64,000 nucleotides of DNA from Cinclus cinclus (taxonomy: Eukaryota; Chordata; Aves; Passeriformes; Cinclidae), in contig NW_026912123.1 in assembly GCF_963662255.1 (NCBI RefSeq), positions 682,001 through 746,000 on the forward strand. Direction: 5' to 3'. Each line of letters opens with the position of its first letter. The first letter of the stretch is position 1. Below are positions 9,789 to 23,578 of the stretch, piece by piece. Both the position numbers and the translations under genes were made by a program. Under the pieces are notes generated by a model that was not told where the DNA came from, ran no database searches, and was given only the letters and a program-made list of their open reading frames with translations.

Positions 9789-11167
9789 TTGGGAAAGTTA
9801 GGCGCAGCTGTTGACCAGCTCTGCCCGTGGCCACAGGCTGCTTCTTCCACCTTCACTGTGGCAGAGCTTTTGCGGAACAGAGACGGCATTCTTCAAGGGC
9901 GTGTTCTCCAAGGTGCTGTGAAACAGAGCCTAGCGCGCTGTCTCGCTGATACTGGCTTTCGGCAAGCAGGCGTGCCAGACCGCCGACATTCTGCACTCTG
10001 GCAGCCTAGTTGCCAGCTTTCGGCAGCTGCTGTCCTAGCAAGGAAGCTCAGGAAGTCAAAGCCAGTGCCGGGCGGCACCTTTCTGCTTTGCCCGCCTAAG
10101 CGGCGCCACGCTCCCTCGGATACTGTGTCCTTTCCCTCTGCACTGCGTCTGCCGAGGTGCTCTCTGTCTCTCGGAGCATAAGGGCATAGGACAATGTTAT
10201 CCACAGCAGGGTAGAAATGGCATTGCTAGCAGGAAAGCTAGATGCCTTGGAACTGTCCGCTTAGCCCTTGCCACTCACTTCAGGCTCGTACGCTGAGCAG
10301 AACAGCCTGCTGTTCTGAAGCTTCGCTGGCTGCCGTTCGTGCCCAGACGCCATTTCCTTCCCAAGGAGGCGAAGCGCCGTCTACTTCTCGCAACGAGCAC
10401 GCTGCTCCTGGCTTTCGCTTCTGCCGCAACGAGCTCGCTACGAGCACTTTTCTTCTCAACCCTCTAGACCATTGGCTTTCTGCTTTTCTTGTCTCGTGAA
10501 TGGAGACGGAAAGCTTCTCGGCTACAATCTCGCCTAGAACAACTGCGGCTACACATTAAGCTCGCCCGGAACGCCCTGCTGAAACTTGCCTTCTGGCACC
10601 ACATTCGCGGGGCAGCCGTCTTTCTTCGGCCACCTGCCAAGTGGCCCCATATCGCCGCGCTCTTGCACTCCGCTTGTCACATTGGCTTCCCGTGGCGCTG
10701 ATTGCAGCCTGGCCAAATACTCGCGCTGCGAAGAGCTGTCTCGCAGAAAATCATGATCCAGCATAGAAATTTGTCCTGCAATGTTCCCCCCTCTTTTCCC
10801 GCATTGTGCTGCTCTGATGAATGCCTTGAGCATGGAACGACTTAAGCCAGCAAGTATTCCTCGCCGGCCACCTCTCGCTGTGCAAGAGGTATGCCGTGGA
10901 CCCTTGGAACGCTGCCAAGCAAAAAGCAGAGCAGTGACCATAAAAGCGAGGAGAGAGCATGCACGAAGCACACTAGTTCTGTCTAGTGCTTTCCGTGCAG
11001 AGAGGCGGCAAAGCTGAATGCCGTGCCAGAGCGTCACTTCTCGCTGGAGCACAGGAAGGCAAGAATGAAGAGGCAGAACACAGCCTTGGTTTCAGCAGCC
11101 TCCGGGACTGCAAAAGTTCAGCAATAGCTCTGTCAAAGCAGAACTCGGCTGAGAATGCTCTCGCAGC
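9789..11167 (+). repeat. Unit 8, divergent unit with compensating indels
   Basis: Shares the divergent back half of unit 7, including the missing G (junction 10662/10663). An extra G at 10474-10475 restores the length to 1,379. Private changes are C-to-G at 10259 and C-to-A at 10393. The front is mixed: u6 A, u48 G, u597 T, u642 C, u735 A. The end is u1245 G with u1259 G. Confidence 0.96.
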
Positions 11168-12546
11168 TTGGGCAAGTTAGGCGCAGCTGTTGACCAGCTC
11201 TGCCCGTGGCCACAGGCTGCTTCTTCCACCTTCACTGTGGCAGAGCTTTTGCGGAACAGAGACGGCATTCTTCAAGGGCGTGTTCTCCAAGGTGCTGTGA
11301 AACAGAGCCTAGCGCGCTGTCTCGCTGATACTGGCTTTCGGCAAGCAGGCGTGCCAGACCGCCGACATTCTGCACTCTGGCAGCCTAGTTGCCAGCTTTC
11401 GGCAGCTGCTGTCCTAGCAAGGAAGCTCAGGAAGTCAAAGCCAGTGCCGGGCGGCACCTTTCTGCTTTGCCCGCCTAAGCGGCGCCACGCTCCCTCGGAT
11501 ACTGTGTCCTTTCCCTCTGCACTGCGTCTGCCGAGGTGCTCTCTGTCTCTCGGAGCATAAGGGCATAGGACAATGTTATCCACAGCAGGGTAGAAATGGC
11601 ATTGCTAGCAGGAAAGCTAGATGCCTTGGAACTGTCCCCTTAGCCCTTGCCACTCACTTCAGGCTCGTACGCTGAGCAGAACAGCCTGCTGTTCTGAAGC
11701 TTCGCTGGCTGCCGTTCGTGCCCAGACGCCATTTCCTTCCCAAGGAGGCGAAGCGCCGTCTACTTCTCGCACCGAGCACGCTGCTCCTGGCTTTCGCTTC
11801 TGCCGCAATGAGCTCGCTACGAGCACTTTTCTTCTCAACCCTCTAGACCATTGCTTTCTGCTTTTCTTGTCTCGTGAATGGAGACGGAAAGCTTCTCGGC
11901 TACAATCTCGCCTAGAACAACTGCGGCTACACATTAAGCTCGCCCGGAACGCCCTGCTGAAACTTGCCTTCTGGCACCACATTCGCGGGGCAGCCGTCTT
12001 TCTTCGGCCACCTGCCAAGTGGCCCCATATCGCCGCGCTCGTTGCACTCCGCTTGTCACATTGGCTACCCGTGGCGCTGATTTCAGCCTGGCCAAATACT
12101 ATCGCTGCGGAGGGCTGTCTCGCAGACAATCATGTTCCAGCATAGAAATTTGTCCTGCAATGTTCCCCCCTCTTTTCCCCCATTGTGTTGCTCTGATGAA
12201 TGCCTTGAGCATGGAACGACTTAAGCCATAAAGTATTCCTCGCCGGCCACCTCTCGCTGTGCAAGAGGTATGCCGTGGAGCCTTGGAACGCTGCCAAGCA
12301 AAAAGCAGAGCAGTGACCATAAAAGCGAGGAGAGAGCATGCACGAAGCACACTAGTTCTGTCTAGTGCTTTCCGTGCAGAGAGGCGGCAAAGCTGAATGC
12401 CGTGCCAGAGCGTCACTTCTCGCTGCAGCACAGGAAGGCAAGAATGAAGAGGCAGAACACAGCCTTGGTTTCAGCAGCCTCCGGGACTGCAAAAGTTCAG
12501 CAATAGCTCTGTCAAAGCAGAACTCGGCTGAGAATGCTCTCGCAGC
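11168..12546 (+). repeat. Unit 9, class C variant
   Basis: C unit except for u892 C, u960 C and a private T-to-A at 12067. Confidence 0.95.
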
Positions 12547-13925
12547 TTGGGAAAGTTAGGCGCAGCTGTTGACCAGCTCTGCCCGTGGCCACAAGCTGCT
12601 TCTTCCACCTTCACTGTGGCAGAGCTTTTGCGGAACAGAGACGGCATTCTTCAAGGGCGTGTTCTCCAAGGTGCTGTGAAACAGAGCCTAGCGCGCTGTC
12701 TCGCTGATACTGGCTTTCGGCAAGCAGGCGTGCCAGACCGCCGACATTCTGCACTCTGGCAGCCTAGTTGCCAGCTTTCGGCAGCTGCTGTCCTAGCAAG
12801 GAAGCTCAGGAAGTCAAAGCCAGTGCCGGGCGGCACCTTTCTGCTTTGCCCGCCTAAGCGGCGCCACGCTCCCTCGGATACTGTGTCCTTTCCCTCTGCA
12901 CTGCGTCTGCCGAGGTGCTCTCTGTCTCTCGGAGCATAAGGGCATAGGACAATGTTTTCCACAGCAGGGTAGAAATGGCATTGCTAGCAGGAAAGCTAGA
13001 TGCCTTGGAACTGTCCCCTTAGCCCTTGCCACTCACTTCAGGCTCGTACGCTGAGCAGAACAGCCTGCTGTTCTGAAGCTTCGCTGGCTGCCGTTCGTGC
13101 CCAGACGCGATTTCCTTCCCAAGGAGGCGAAGCGCCGTCTACATCTCGCACCGAGCACGCTGCTCCTGGCTTTCGCTTCTGCCGCAACGAGCTCGCTACG
13201 AGCACTTTTCTTCTCAACCCTCTAGACCATTGCTTTCTGCTTTTCTTGTCTCGTGAATGGAGACGGAAAGCTTCTCGGCTGCAATCTCGCCTAGAACAAC
13301 TGCGGCTACACATTAAGCTCGCCCGGAACGCCCTGCTGAAACTTGCCTTCTGGCACCACATTCGCGGGGCAGCCGTCTTTCTTCGGCCACCTGCCAAGTG
13401 GCCCCATATCGCCGCGCTCGTTGCACTCCGCTTGTCACATTGGCTTCTCGTGGCTCTGATTGCAGCCTGGCCAAATACTAGCGCTGCGGAGAGCTGTCTC
13501 GCAGACAATCATGTTCCAGCATAGAAATTTGTCCTGCAATGTTCCCCCCTCTTTTCCCCCATTGTGTTGCTCTGATGAATGCCTTGAGCATGGAACGACT
13601 TAAGCCAGCAAGTATTCCTCGCCGGCCACCTCTCGCTGTGCAAGAGGTATGCCGTGGACCCTTGGAACGCTGCCAAGCAAAAAGCAGAGCAGTGACCATA
13701 AAAGCGAGGAGAGAGCATGCACGAAGCACACTAGTTCTGTCTAGTGCTTTCCGTGTAGAGAGGCGGCAAAGCTGAATGCCGTGCCAGAGCTTCACTTCTC
13801 GCTGGAGCACAGGAAGGCAAGAATGAAGAGGCAGAACACAGCCTTGGTTTCAGCAGCCTCCGGGACTGCAAAAGTTCAGCAATAGCTCTGTCAAAGCAGA
13901 ACTCGGCTGAGAATGCTCTCGCAGC
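12547..13925 (+). repeat. Unit 10, class A2
   Basis: A unit with u411 T and u563 G, followed directly by a C unit (A-C dimer). Confidence 0.96.
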
Positions 13926-15304
13926 TTGGGCAAGTTAGGCGCAGCTGTTGACCAGCTCTGCCCGTGGCCACAGGCTGCTTCTTCCACCTTCACTGTGGCA
14001 GAGCTTTTGCGGAACAGAGACGGCATTCTTCAAGGGCGTGTTCTCCAAGGTGCTGTGAAACAGAGCCTAGCGCGCTGTCTCGCTGATACTGGCTTTCGGC
14101 AAGCAGGCGTGCCAGACCGCCGACATTCTGCACTCTGGCAGCCTAGTTGCCAGCTTTCGGCAGCTGCTGTCCTAGCAAGGAAGCTCAGGAAGTCAAAGCC
14201 AGTGCCGGGCGGCACCTTTCTGCTTTGCCCGCCTAAGCGGCGCCACGCTCCCTCGGATACTGTGTCCTTTCCCTCTGCACTGCGTCTGCCGAGGTGCTCT
14301 CTGTCTCTCGGAGCATAAGGGCATAGGACAATGTTATCCACAGCAGGGTAGAAATGGCATTGCTAGCAGGAAAGCTAGATGCCTTGGAACTGTCCCCTTA
14401 GCCCTTGCCACTCACTTCAGGCTCGTACGCTGAGCAGAACAGCCTGCTGTTCTGAAGCTTCGCTGGCTGCCGTTCGTGCCCAGACGCCATTTCCTTCCCA
14501 AGGAGGCGAAGCGCCGTCTACTTCTCGCACCGAGCACGCTGCTCCTGGCTTTCGCTTCTGCCGCAATGAGCTCGCTACGAGCACTTTTCTTCTCAACCCT
14601 CTAGACCATTGCTTTCTGCTTTTCTTGTCTCGTGAATGGAGACGGAAAGCTTCTCGGCTACAATCTCGCCTAGAACAACTGCGGCTACACATTAAGCTCG
14701 CCCGGAACGCCCTGCTGAAACTTGCCTTCTGGCACCACATTCGCGGGGCAGCCGTCTTTCTTCGGCCACCTGCCAAGTGGCCCCATATCGCCGCGCTCGT
14801 TGCACTCCGCTTGTCAGATTGGCTTCCCGTGGCGCTGATTTCAGCCTGGCCAAATACTATCGCTGCGGAGGGCTGTCTCGCAGACAATCATGTTCCAGCA
14901 TAGAAATTTGTCCTGCAATGTTCCCCCCTCTTTTCCCCCATTGTGTTGCTCTGATGAATGCCTTGAGCATGGAACGACTTAAGCCATAAAGTATTCCTCG
15001 CCGGCCACCTCTCGCTGTGCAAGAGGTATGCCGTGGAGCCTTGGAACGCTGCCAAGCAAAAAGCAGAGCAGTGACCATAAAAGCGAGGAGAGAGCATGCA
15101 CGAAGCACACTAGTTCTGTCTAGTGCTTTCCGTGCAGAGAGGCGGCAAAGCTGAATGCCGTGCCAGAGCGTCACTTCTCGCTGCAGCACAGGAAGGCAAG
15201 AATGAAGAGGCAGAACACAGCCTTGGTTTCAGCAGCCTCCGGGACTGCAAAAGTTCAGCAATAGCTCTGTCAAAGCAGAACTCGGCTGAGAATGCTCTCG
15301 CAGC
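13926..15304 (+). repeat. Unit 11, class C with u960 C
   Basis: C at all sites except u960 C. The same combination recurs only at unit 45, 46.9 kb away. Confidence 0.96.
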
Positions 15305-16683
15305 TTGGGAAAGTTAGGCGCAGCTGTTGACCAGCTCTGCCCGTGGCCACAAGCTGCTTCTTCCACCTTCACTGTGGCAGAGCTTTTGCGGAACAGAGAC
15401 GGCATTCTTCAAGGGCGTGTTCTCCAAGGTGCTGTGAAACAGAGCCTAGCGCGCTGTCTCGCTGATACTGGCTTTCGGCAAGCAGGCGTGCCAGACCGCC
15501 GACATTCTGCACTCTGGCAGCCTAGTTGCCAGCTTTCGGCAGCTGCTGTCCTAGCAAGGAAGCTCAGGAAGTCAAAGCCAGTGCCGGGCGGCACCTTTCT
15601 GCTTTGCCCGCCTAAGCGGCGCCACGCTCCCTCGGATACTGTGTCCTTTCCCTCTGCACTGCGTCTGCCGAGGTGCTCTCTGTCTCTCGGAGCATAAGGG
15701 CATAGGACAATGTTTTCCACAGCAGGGTAGAAATGGCATTGCTAGCAGGAAAGCTAGATGCCTTGGAACTGTCCCCTTAGCCCTTGCCACTCACTTCAGG
15801 CTCGTACGCTGAGCAGAACAGCCTGCTGTTCTGAAGCTTCGCTGGCTGCCGTTCGTGCCCAGACGCGATTTCCTTCCCAAGGAGGCGAAGCGCCGTCTAC
15901 ATCTCGCACCGAGCACGCTGCTCCTGGCTTTCGCTTCTGCCGCAACGAGCTCGCTACGAGCACTTTTCTTCTCAACCCTCTAGACCATTGCTTTCTGCTT
16001 TTCTTGTCTCGTGAATGGAGACGGAAAGCTTCTCGGCTGCAATCTCGCCTAGAACAACTGCGGCTACACATTAAGCTCGCCCGGAACGCCCTGCTGAAAC
16101 TTGCCTTCTGGCACCACATTCGCGGGGCAGCCGTCTTTCTTCGGCCACCTGCCAAGTGGCCCCATATCGCCGCGCTCGTTGCACTCCGCTTGTCACATTG
16201 GCTTCTCGTGGCTCTGATTGCAGCCTGGCCAAATACTAGCGCTGCGGAGAGCTGTCTCGCAGACAATCATGTTCCAGCATAGAAATTTGTCCTGCAATGT
16301 TCCCCCCTCTTTTCCCCCATTGTGTTGCTCTGATGAATGCCTTGAGCATGGAACGACTTAAGCCAGCAAGTATTCCTCGCCGGCCACCTCTCGCTGTGCA
16401 AGAGGTATGCCGTGGACCCTTGGAACGCTGCCAAGCAAAAAGCAGAGCAGTGACCATAAAAGCGAGGAGAGAGCATGCACGAAGCACACTAGTTCTGTCT
16501 AGTGCTTTCCGTGTAGAGAGGCGGCAAAGCTGAATGCCGTGCCAGAGCTTCACTTCTCGCTGGAGCACAGGAAGGCAAGAATGAAGAGGCAGAACACAGC
16601 CTTGGTTTCAGCAGCCTCCGGGACTGCAAAAGTTCAGCAATAGCTCTGTCAAAGCAGAACTCGGCTGAGAATGCTCTCGCAGC
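15305..16683 (+). repeat. Unit 12, class A2
   Basis: Same alleles as unit 10. Starts a clean A-B-C trimer. Confidence 0.96.
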
Positions 16684-18062
16684 TTGGGCAAGTTAGGCGC
16701 AGCTGTTGACCAGCTCTGCCCGTGGCCACAGGCTGCTTCTTCCACCTTCACTGTGGCAGAGCTTTTGCGGAACAGAGACGGCATTCTTCAAGGGCGTGTT
16801 CTCCAAGGTGCTGTGAAACAGAGCCTAGCGCGCTGTCTCGCTGATACTGGCTTTCGGCAAGCAGGCGTGCCAGACCGCCGACATTCTGCACTCTGGCAGC
16901 CTAGTTGCCAGCTTTCGGCAGCTGCTGTCCTAGCAAGGAAGCTCAGGAAGTCAAAGCCAGTGCCGGGCGGCACCTTTCTGCTTTGCCCGCCTAAGCGGCG
17001 CCACGCTCCCTCGGATACTGTGTCCTTTCCCTCTGCACTGCGTCTGCCGAGGTGCTCTCTGTCTCTCGGAGCATAAGGGCATAGGACAATGTTATCCACA
17101 GCAGGGTAGAAATGGCATTGATAGCAGGAAAGCTAGATGCCTTGGAACTGTCCCCTTAGCCCTTGCCACTCACTTCAGGCTCGTACGCTGAGCAGAACAG
17201 CCTGCTGTTCTGAAGCTTCGCTGGCTGCCGTTCGTGCCCAGACGCCATTTCCTTCCCAAGGAGGCGAAGCGCCGTCTACTTCTCGCACCGAGCACGCTGC
17301 TCCTGGCTTTCGCTTCTGCCGCAATGAGCTCGCTACGAGCACTTTTCTTCTCAACCCTCTAGACCATTGCTTTCTGCTTTTCTTGTCTCGTGAATGGAGA
17401 CGGAAAGCTTCTCGGCTACAATCTCGCCTAGAACAACTGCGGCTACACATTAAGCTCGCCCGGAACGCCCTGCTGAAACTTGCCTTCTGGCACCACATTC
17501 GCGGGGCAGCCGTCTTTCTTCGGCCACCTGCCAAGTGGCCCCATATCGCCGCGCTCGTTGCACTCCGCTTGTCACATTGGCTTCTCGTGGCTCTGATTGC
17601 AGCCTGGCCAAATACTAGCGCTGCGGAGAGCTGTCTCGCAGACAATCATGTTCCAGCATAGAAATTTGTCCTGCAATGTTCCCCCCTCTTTTCCCCCATT
17701 GTGTTGCTCTGATGAATGCCTTGAGCATGGAACGACTTAAGCCAGCAAGTATTCCTCGCCGGCCACCTCTCGCTGTGCAAGAGGTATGCCGTGGACCCTT
17801 GGAACGCTGCCAAGCAAAAAGCAGAGCAGTGACCATAAAAGCGAGGAGAGAGCATGCACGAAGCACACTAGTTCTGTCTAGTGCTTTCCGTGTAGAGAGG
17901 CGGCAAAGCTGAATGCCGTGCCAGAGCTTCACTTCTCGCTGGAGCACAGGAAGGCAAGAATGAAGAGGCAGAACACAGCCTTGGTTTCAGCAGCCTCCGG
18001 GACTGCAAAAGTTCAGCAATAGCTCTGTCAAAGCAGAACTCGGCTGAGAATGCTCTCGCAGC
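16684..18062 (+). repeat. Unit 13, class B
   Basis: Canonical B at all marker sites. Confidence 0.96.
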
Positions 18063-19441
18063 TTGGGCAAGTTAGGCGCAGCTGTTGACCAGCTCTGCCC
18101 GTGGCCACAGGCTGCTTCTTCCACCTTCACTGTGGCAGAGCTTTTGCGGAACAGAGACGGCATTCTTCAAGGGCGTGTTCTCCAAGGTGCTGTGAAACAG
18201 AGCCTAGCGCGCTGTCTCGCTGATACTGGCTTTCGGCAAGCAGGCGTGCCAGACCGCCGACATTCTGCACTCTGGCAGCCTAGTTGCCAGCTTTCGGCAG
18301 CTGCTGTCCTAGCAAGGAAGCTCAGGAAGTCAAAGCCAGTGCCGGGCGGCACCTTTCTGCTTTGCCCGCCTAAGCGGCGCCACGCTCCCTCGGATACTGT
18401 GTCCTTTCCCTCTGCACTGCGTCTGCCGAGGTGCTCTCTGTCTCTCGGAGCATAAGGGCATAGGACAATGTTATCCACAGCAGGGTAGAAATGGCATTGC
18501 TAGCAGGAAAGCTAGATGCCTTGGAACTGTCCCCTTAGCCCTTGCCACTCACTTCAGGCTCGTACGCTGAGCAGAACAGCCTGCTGTTCTGAAGCTTCGC
18601 TGGCTGCCGTTCGTGCCCAGACGCCATTTCCTTCCCAAGGAGGCGAAGCGCCGTCTACTTCTCGCACCGAGCACGCTGCTCCTGGCTTTCGCTTCTGCCG
18701 CAATGAGCTCGCTACGAGCACTTTTCTTCTCAACCCTCTAGACCATTGCTTTCTGCTTTTCTTGTCTCGTGAATGGAGACGGAAAGCTTCTCGGCTACAA
18801 TCTCGCCTAGAACAACTGCGGCTACACATTAAGCTCGCCCGGAACGCCCTGCTGAAACTTGCCTTCTGGCACCACATTCGCGGGGCAGCCGTCTTTCTTC
18901 GGCCACCTGCCAAGTGGCCCCATATCGCCGCGCTCGTTGCACTCCGCTTGTCAGATTGGCTTCCCGTGGCGCTGATTTCAGCCTGGCCAAATACTATCGC
19001 TGCGGAGGGCTGTCTCGCAGAAAATCATGTTCCAGCATAGAAATTTGTCCTGCAATGTTCCCCCCTCTTTTCCCCCATTGTGTTGCTCTGATGAATGCCT
19101 TGAGCATGGAACGACTTAAGCCATAAAGTATTCCTCGCCGGCCACCTCTCGCTGTGCAAGAGGTATGCCGTGGAGCCTTGGAACGCTGCCAAGCAAAAAG
19201 CAGAGCAGTGACCATAAAAGCGAGGAGAGAGCATGCACGAAGCACACTAGTTCTGTCTAGTGCTTTCCGTGCAGAGAGGCGGCAAAGCTGAATGCCGTGC
19301 CAGAGCGTCACTTCTCGCTGCAGCACAGGAAGGCAAGAATGAAGAGGCAGAACACAGCCTTGGTTTCAGCAGCCTCCGGGACTGCAAAAGTTCAGCAATA
19401 GCTCTGTCAAAGCAGAACTCGGCTGAGAATGCTCTCGCAGC
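18063..19441 (+). repeat. Unit 14, class C
   Basis: Canonical C at all marker sites. Confidence 0.96.
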
Positions 19442-20820
19442 TTGGGAAAGTTAGGCGCAGCTGTTGACCAGCTCTGCCCGTGGCCACAAGCTGCTTCTTC
19501 CACCTTCACTGTGGCAGAGCTTTTGCGGAACAGAGACGGCATTCTTCAAGGGCGTGTTCTCCAAGGTGCTGTGAAACAGAGCCTAGCGCGCTGTCTCGCT
19601 GATACTGGCTTTCGGCAAGCAGGCGTGCCAGACCGCCGACATTCTGCACTCTGGCAGCCTAGTTGCCAGCTTTCGGCAGCTGCTGTCCTAGCAAGGAAGC
19701 TCAGGAAGTCAAAGCCAGTGCCGGGCGGCACCTTTCTGCTTTGCCCGCCTAAGCGGCGCCACGCTCCCTCGGATACTGTGTCCTTTCCCTCTGCACTGCG
19801 TCTGCCGAGGTGCTCTCTGTCTCTCGGAGCATAAGGGCATAGGACAATGTTTTCCACAGCAGGGTAGAAATGGCATTGCTAGCAGGAAAGCTAGATGCCT
19901 TGGAACTGTCCCCTTAGCCCTTGCCACTCACTTCAGGCTCGTACGCTGAGCAGAACAGCCTGCTGTTCTGAAGCTTCGCTGGCTGCCGTTCGTGCCCAGA
20001 CGCCATTTCCTTCCCAAGGAGGCGAAGCGCCGTCTACATCTCGCACCGAGCACGCTGCTCCTGGCTTTCGCTTCTGCCGCAACGAGCTCGCTACGAGCAC
20101 TTTTCTTCTCAACCCTCTAGACCATTGCTTTCTGCTTTTCTTGTCTCGTGAATGGAGACGGAAAGCTTCTCGGCTGCAATCTCGCCTAGAACAACTGCGG
20201 CTACACATTAAGCTCGCCCGGAACGCCCTGCTGAAACTTGCCTTCTGGCACCACATTCGCGGGGCAGCCGTCTTTCTTCGGCCACCTGCCAAGTGGCCCC
20301 ATATCGCCGCGCTCGTTGCACTCCGCTTGTCAGATTGGCTTCCCGTGGCGCTGATTTCAGCCTGGCCAAATACTATCGCTGCGGAGGGCTGTCTCGCAGA
20401 AAATCATGTTCCAGCATAGAAATTTGTCCTGCAATGTTCCCCCCTCTTTTCCCCCATTGTGTTGCTCTGATGAATGCCTTGAGCATGGAACGACTTAAGC
20501 CAGCAAGTATTCCTCGCCGGCCACCTCTCGCTGTGCAAGAGGTATGCCGTGGACCCTTGGAACGCTGCCAAGCAAAAAGCAGAGCAGTGACCATAAAAGC
20601 GAGGAGAGAGCATGCACGAAGCACACTAGTTCTGTCTAGTGCTTTCCGTGCAGAGAGGCGGCAAAGCTGAATGCCGTGCCAGAGCGTCACTTCTCGCTGC
20701 AGCACAGGAAGGCAAGAATGAAGAGGCAGAACACAGCCTTGGTTTCAGCAGCCTCCGGGACTGCAAAAGTTCAGCAATAGCTCTGTCAAAGCAGAACTCG
20801 GCTGAGAATGCTCTCGCAGC
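19442..20820 (+). repeat. Unit 15, A/C hybrid
   Basis: A1 front up to u735, then C alleles u892-u960, A-type u1062-1063 GC and u1113 C, and the C ending u1210 C, u1245 G, u1259 C. It stands alone between two trimers, as expected for a deletion by crossover inside a unit. Confidence 0.96.
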
Positions 20821-22199
20821 TTGGGAAAGTTAGGCGCAGCTGTTGACCAGCTCTGCCCGTGGCCACAAGCTGCTTCTTCCACCTTCACTGTGGCAGAGCT
20901 TTTGCGGAACAGAGACGGCATTCTTCAAGGGCGTGTTCTCCAAGGTGCTGTGAAACAGAGCCTAGCGCGCTGTCTCGCTGATACTGGCTTTCGGCAAGCA
21001 GGCGTGCCAGACCGCCGACATTCTGCACTCTGGCAGCCTAGTTGCCAGCTTTCGGCAGCTGCTGTCCTAGCAAGGAAGCTCAGGAAGTCAAAGCCAGTGC
21101 CGGGCGGCACCTTTCTGCTTTGCCCGCCTAAGCGGCGCCACGCTCCCTCGGATACTGTGTCCTTTCCCTCTGCACTGCGTCTGCCGAGGTGCTCTCTGTC
21201 TCTCGGAGCATAAGGGCATAGGACAATGTTTTCCACAGCAGGGTAGAAATGGCATTGCTAGCAGGAAAGCTAGATGCCTTGGAACTGTCCCCTTAGCCCT
21301 TGCCACTCACTTCAGGCTCGTACGCTGAGCAGAACAGCCTGCTGTTCTGAAGCTTCGCTGGCTGCCGTTCGTGCCCAGACGCCATTTCCTTCCCAAGGAG
21401 GCGAAGCGCCGTCTACATCTCGCACCGAGCACGCTGCTCCTGGCTTTCGCTTCTGCCGCAACGAGCTCGCTACGAGCACTTTTCTTCTCAACCCTCTAGA
21501 CCATTGCTTTCTGCTTTTCTTGTCTCGTGAATGGAGACGGAAAGCTTCTCGGCTGCAATCTCGCCTAGAACAACTGCGGCTACACATTAAGCTCGCCCGG
21601 AACGCCCTGCTGAAACTTGCCTTCTGGCACCACATTCGCGGGGCAGCCGTCTTTCTTCGGCCACCTGCCAAGTGGCCCCATATCGCCGCGCTCGTTGCAC
21701 TCCGCTTGTCACATTGGCTTCTCGTGGCTCTGATTGCAGCCTGGCCAAATACTAGCGCTGCGGAGAGCTGTCTCGCAGACAATCATGTTCCAGCATAGAA
21801 ATTTGTCCTGCAATGTTCCCCCCTCTTTTCCCCCATTGTGTTGCTCTGATGAATGCCTTGAGCATGGAACGACTTAAGCCAGCAAGTATTCCTCGCCGGC
21901 CACCTCTCGCTGTGCAAGAGGTATGCCGTGGACCCTTGGAACGCTGCCAAGCAAAAAGCAGAGCAGTGACCATAAAAGCGAGGAGAGAGCATGCACGAAG
22001 CACACTAGTTCTGTCTAGTGCTTTCCGTGTAGAGAGGCGGCAAAGCTGAATGCCGTGCCAGAGCTTCACTTCTCGCTGGAGCACAGGAAGGCAAGAATGA
22101 AGAGGCAGAACACAGCCTTGGTTTCAGCAGCCTCCGGGACTGCAAAAGTTCAGCAATAGCTCTGTCAAAGCAGAACTCGGCTGAGAATGCTCTCGCAGC
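20821..22199 (+). repeat. Unit 16, class A1
   Basis: Canonical A1. First of two consecutive clean trimers. Confidence 0.96.
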
Positions 22200-23578
22200 T
22201 TGGGCAAGTTAGGCGCAGCTGTTGACCAGCTCTGCCCGTGGCCACAGGCTGCTTCTTCCACCTTCACTGTGGCAGAGCTTTTGCGGAACAGAGACGGCAT
22301 TCTTCAAGGGCGTGTTCTCCAAGGTGCTGTGAAACAGAGCCTAGCGCGCTGTCTCGCTGATACTGGCTTTCGGCAAGCAGGCGTGCCAGACCGCCGACAT
22401 TCTGCACTCTGGCAGCCTAGTTGCCAGCTTTCGGCAGCTGCTGTCCTAGCAAGGAAGCTCAGGAAGTCAAAGCCAGTGCCGGGCGGCACCTTTCTGCTTT
22501 GCCCGCCTAAGCGGCGCCACGCTCCCTCGGATACTGTGTCCTTTCCCTCTGCACTGCGTCTGCCGAGGTGCTCTCTGTCTCTCGGAGCATAAGGGCATAG
22601 GACAATGTTATCCACAGCAGGGTAGAAATGGCATTGATAGCAGGAAAGCTAGATGCCTTGGAACTGTCCCCTTAGCCCTTGCCACTCACTTCAGGCTCGT
22701 ACGCTGAGCAGAACAGCCTGCTGTTCTGAAGCTTCGCTGGCTGCCGTTCGTGCCCAGACGCCATTTCCTTCCCAAGGAGGCGAAGCGCCGTCTACTTCTC
22801 GCACCGAGCACGCTGCTCCTGGCTTTCGCTTCTGCCGCAATGAGCTCGCTACGAGCACTTTTCTTCTCAACCCTCTAGACCATTGCTTTCTGCTTTTCTT
22901 GTCTCGTGAATGGAGACGGAAAGCTTCTCGGCTACAATCTCGCCTAGAACAACTGCGGCTACACATTAAGCTCGCCCGGAACGCCCTGCTGAAACTTGCC
23001 TTCTGGCACCACATTCGCGGGGCAGCCGTCTTTCTTCGGCCACCTGCCAAGTGGCCCCATATCGCCGCGCTCGTTGCACTCCGCTTGTCACATTGGCTTC
23101 TCGTGGCTCTGATTGCAGCCTGGCCAAATACTAGCGCTGCGGAGAGCTGTCTCGCAGACAATCATGTTCCAGCATAGAAATTTGTCCTGCAATGTTCCCC
23201 CCTCTTTTCCCCCATTGTGTTGCTCTGATGAATGCCTTGAGCATGGAACGACTTAAGCCAGCAAGTATTCCTCGCCGGCCACCTCTCGCTGTGCAAGAGG
23301 TATGCCGTGGACCCTTGGAACGCTGCCAAGCAAAAAGCAGAGCAGTGACCATAAAAGCGAGGAGAGAGCATGCACGAAGCACACTAGTTCTGTCTAGTGC
23401 TTTCCGTGTAGAGAGGCGGCAAAGCTGAATGCCGTGCCAGAGCTTCACTTCTCGCTGGAGCACAGGAAGGCAAGAATGAAGAGGCAGAACACAGCCTTGG
23501 TTTCAGCAGCCTCCGGGACTGCAAAAGTTCAGCAATAGCTCTGTCAAAGCAGAACTCGGCTGAGAATGCTCTCGCAGC
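22200..23578 (+). repeat. Unit 17, class B
   Basis: Canonical B. Confidence 0.96.
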
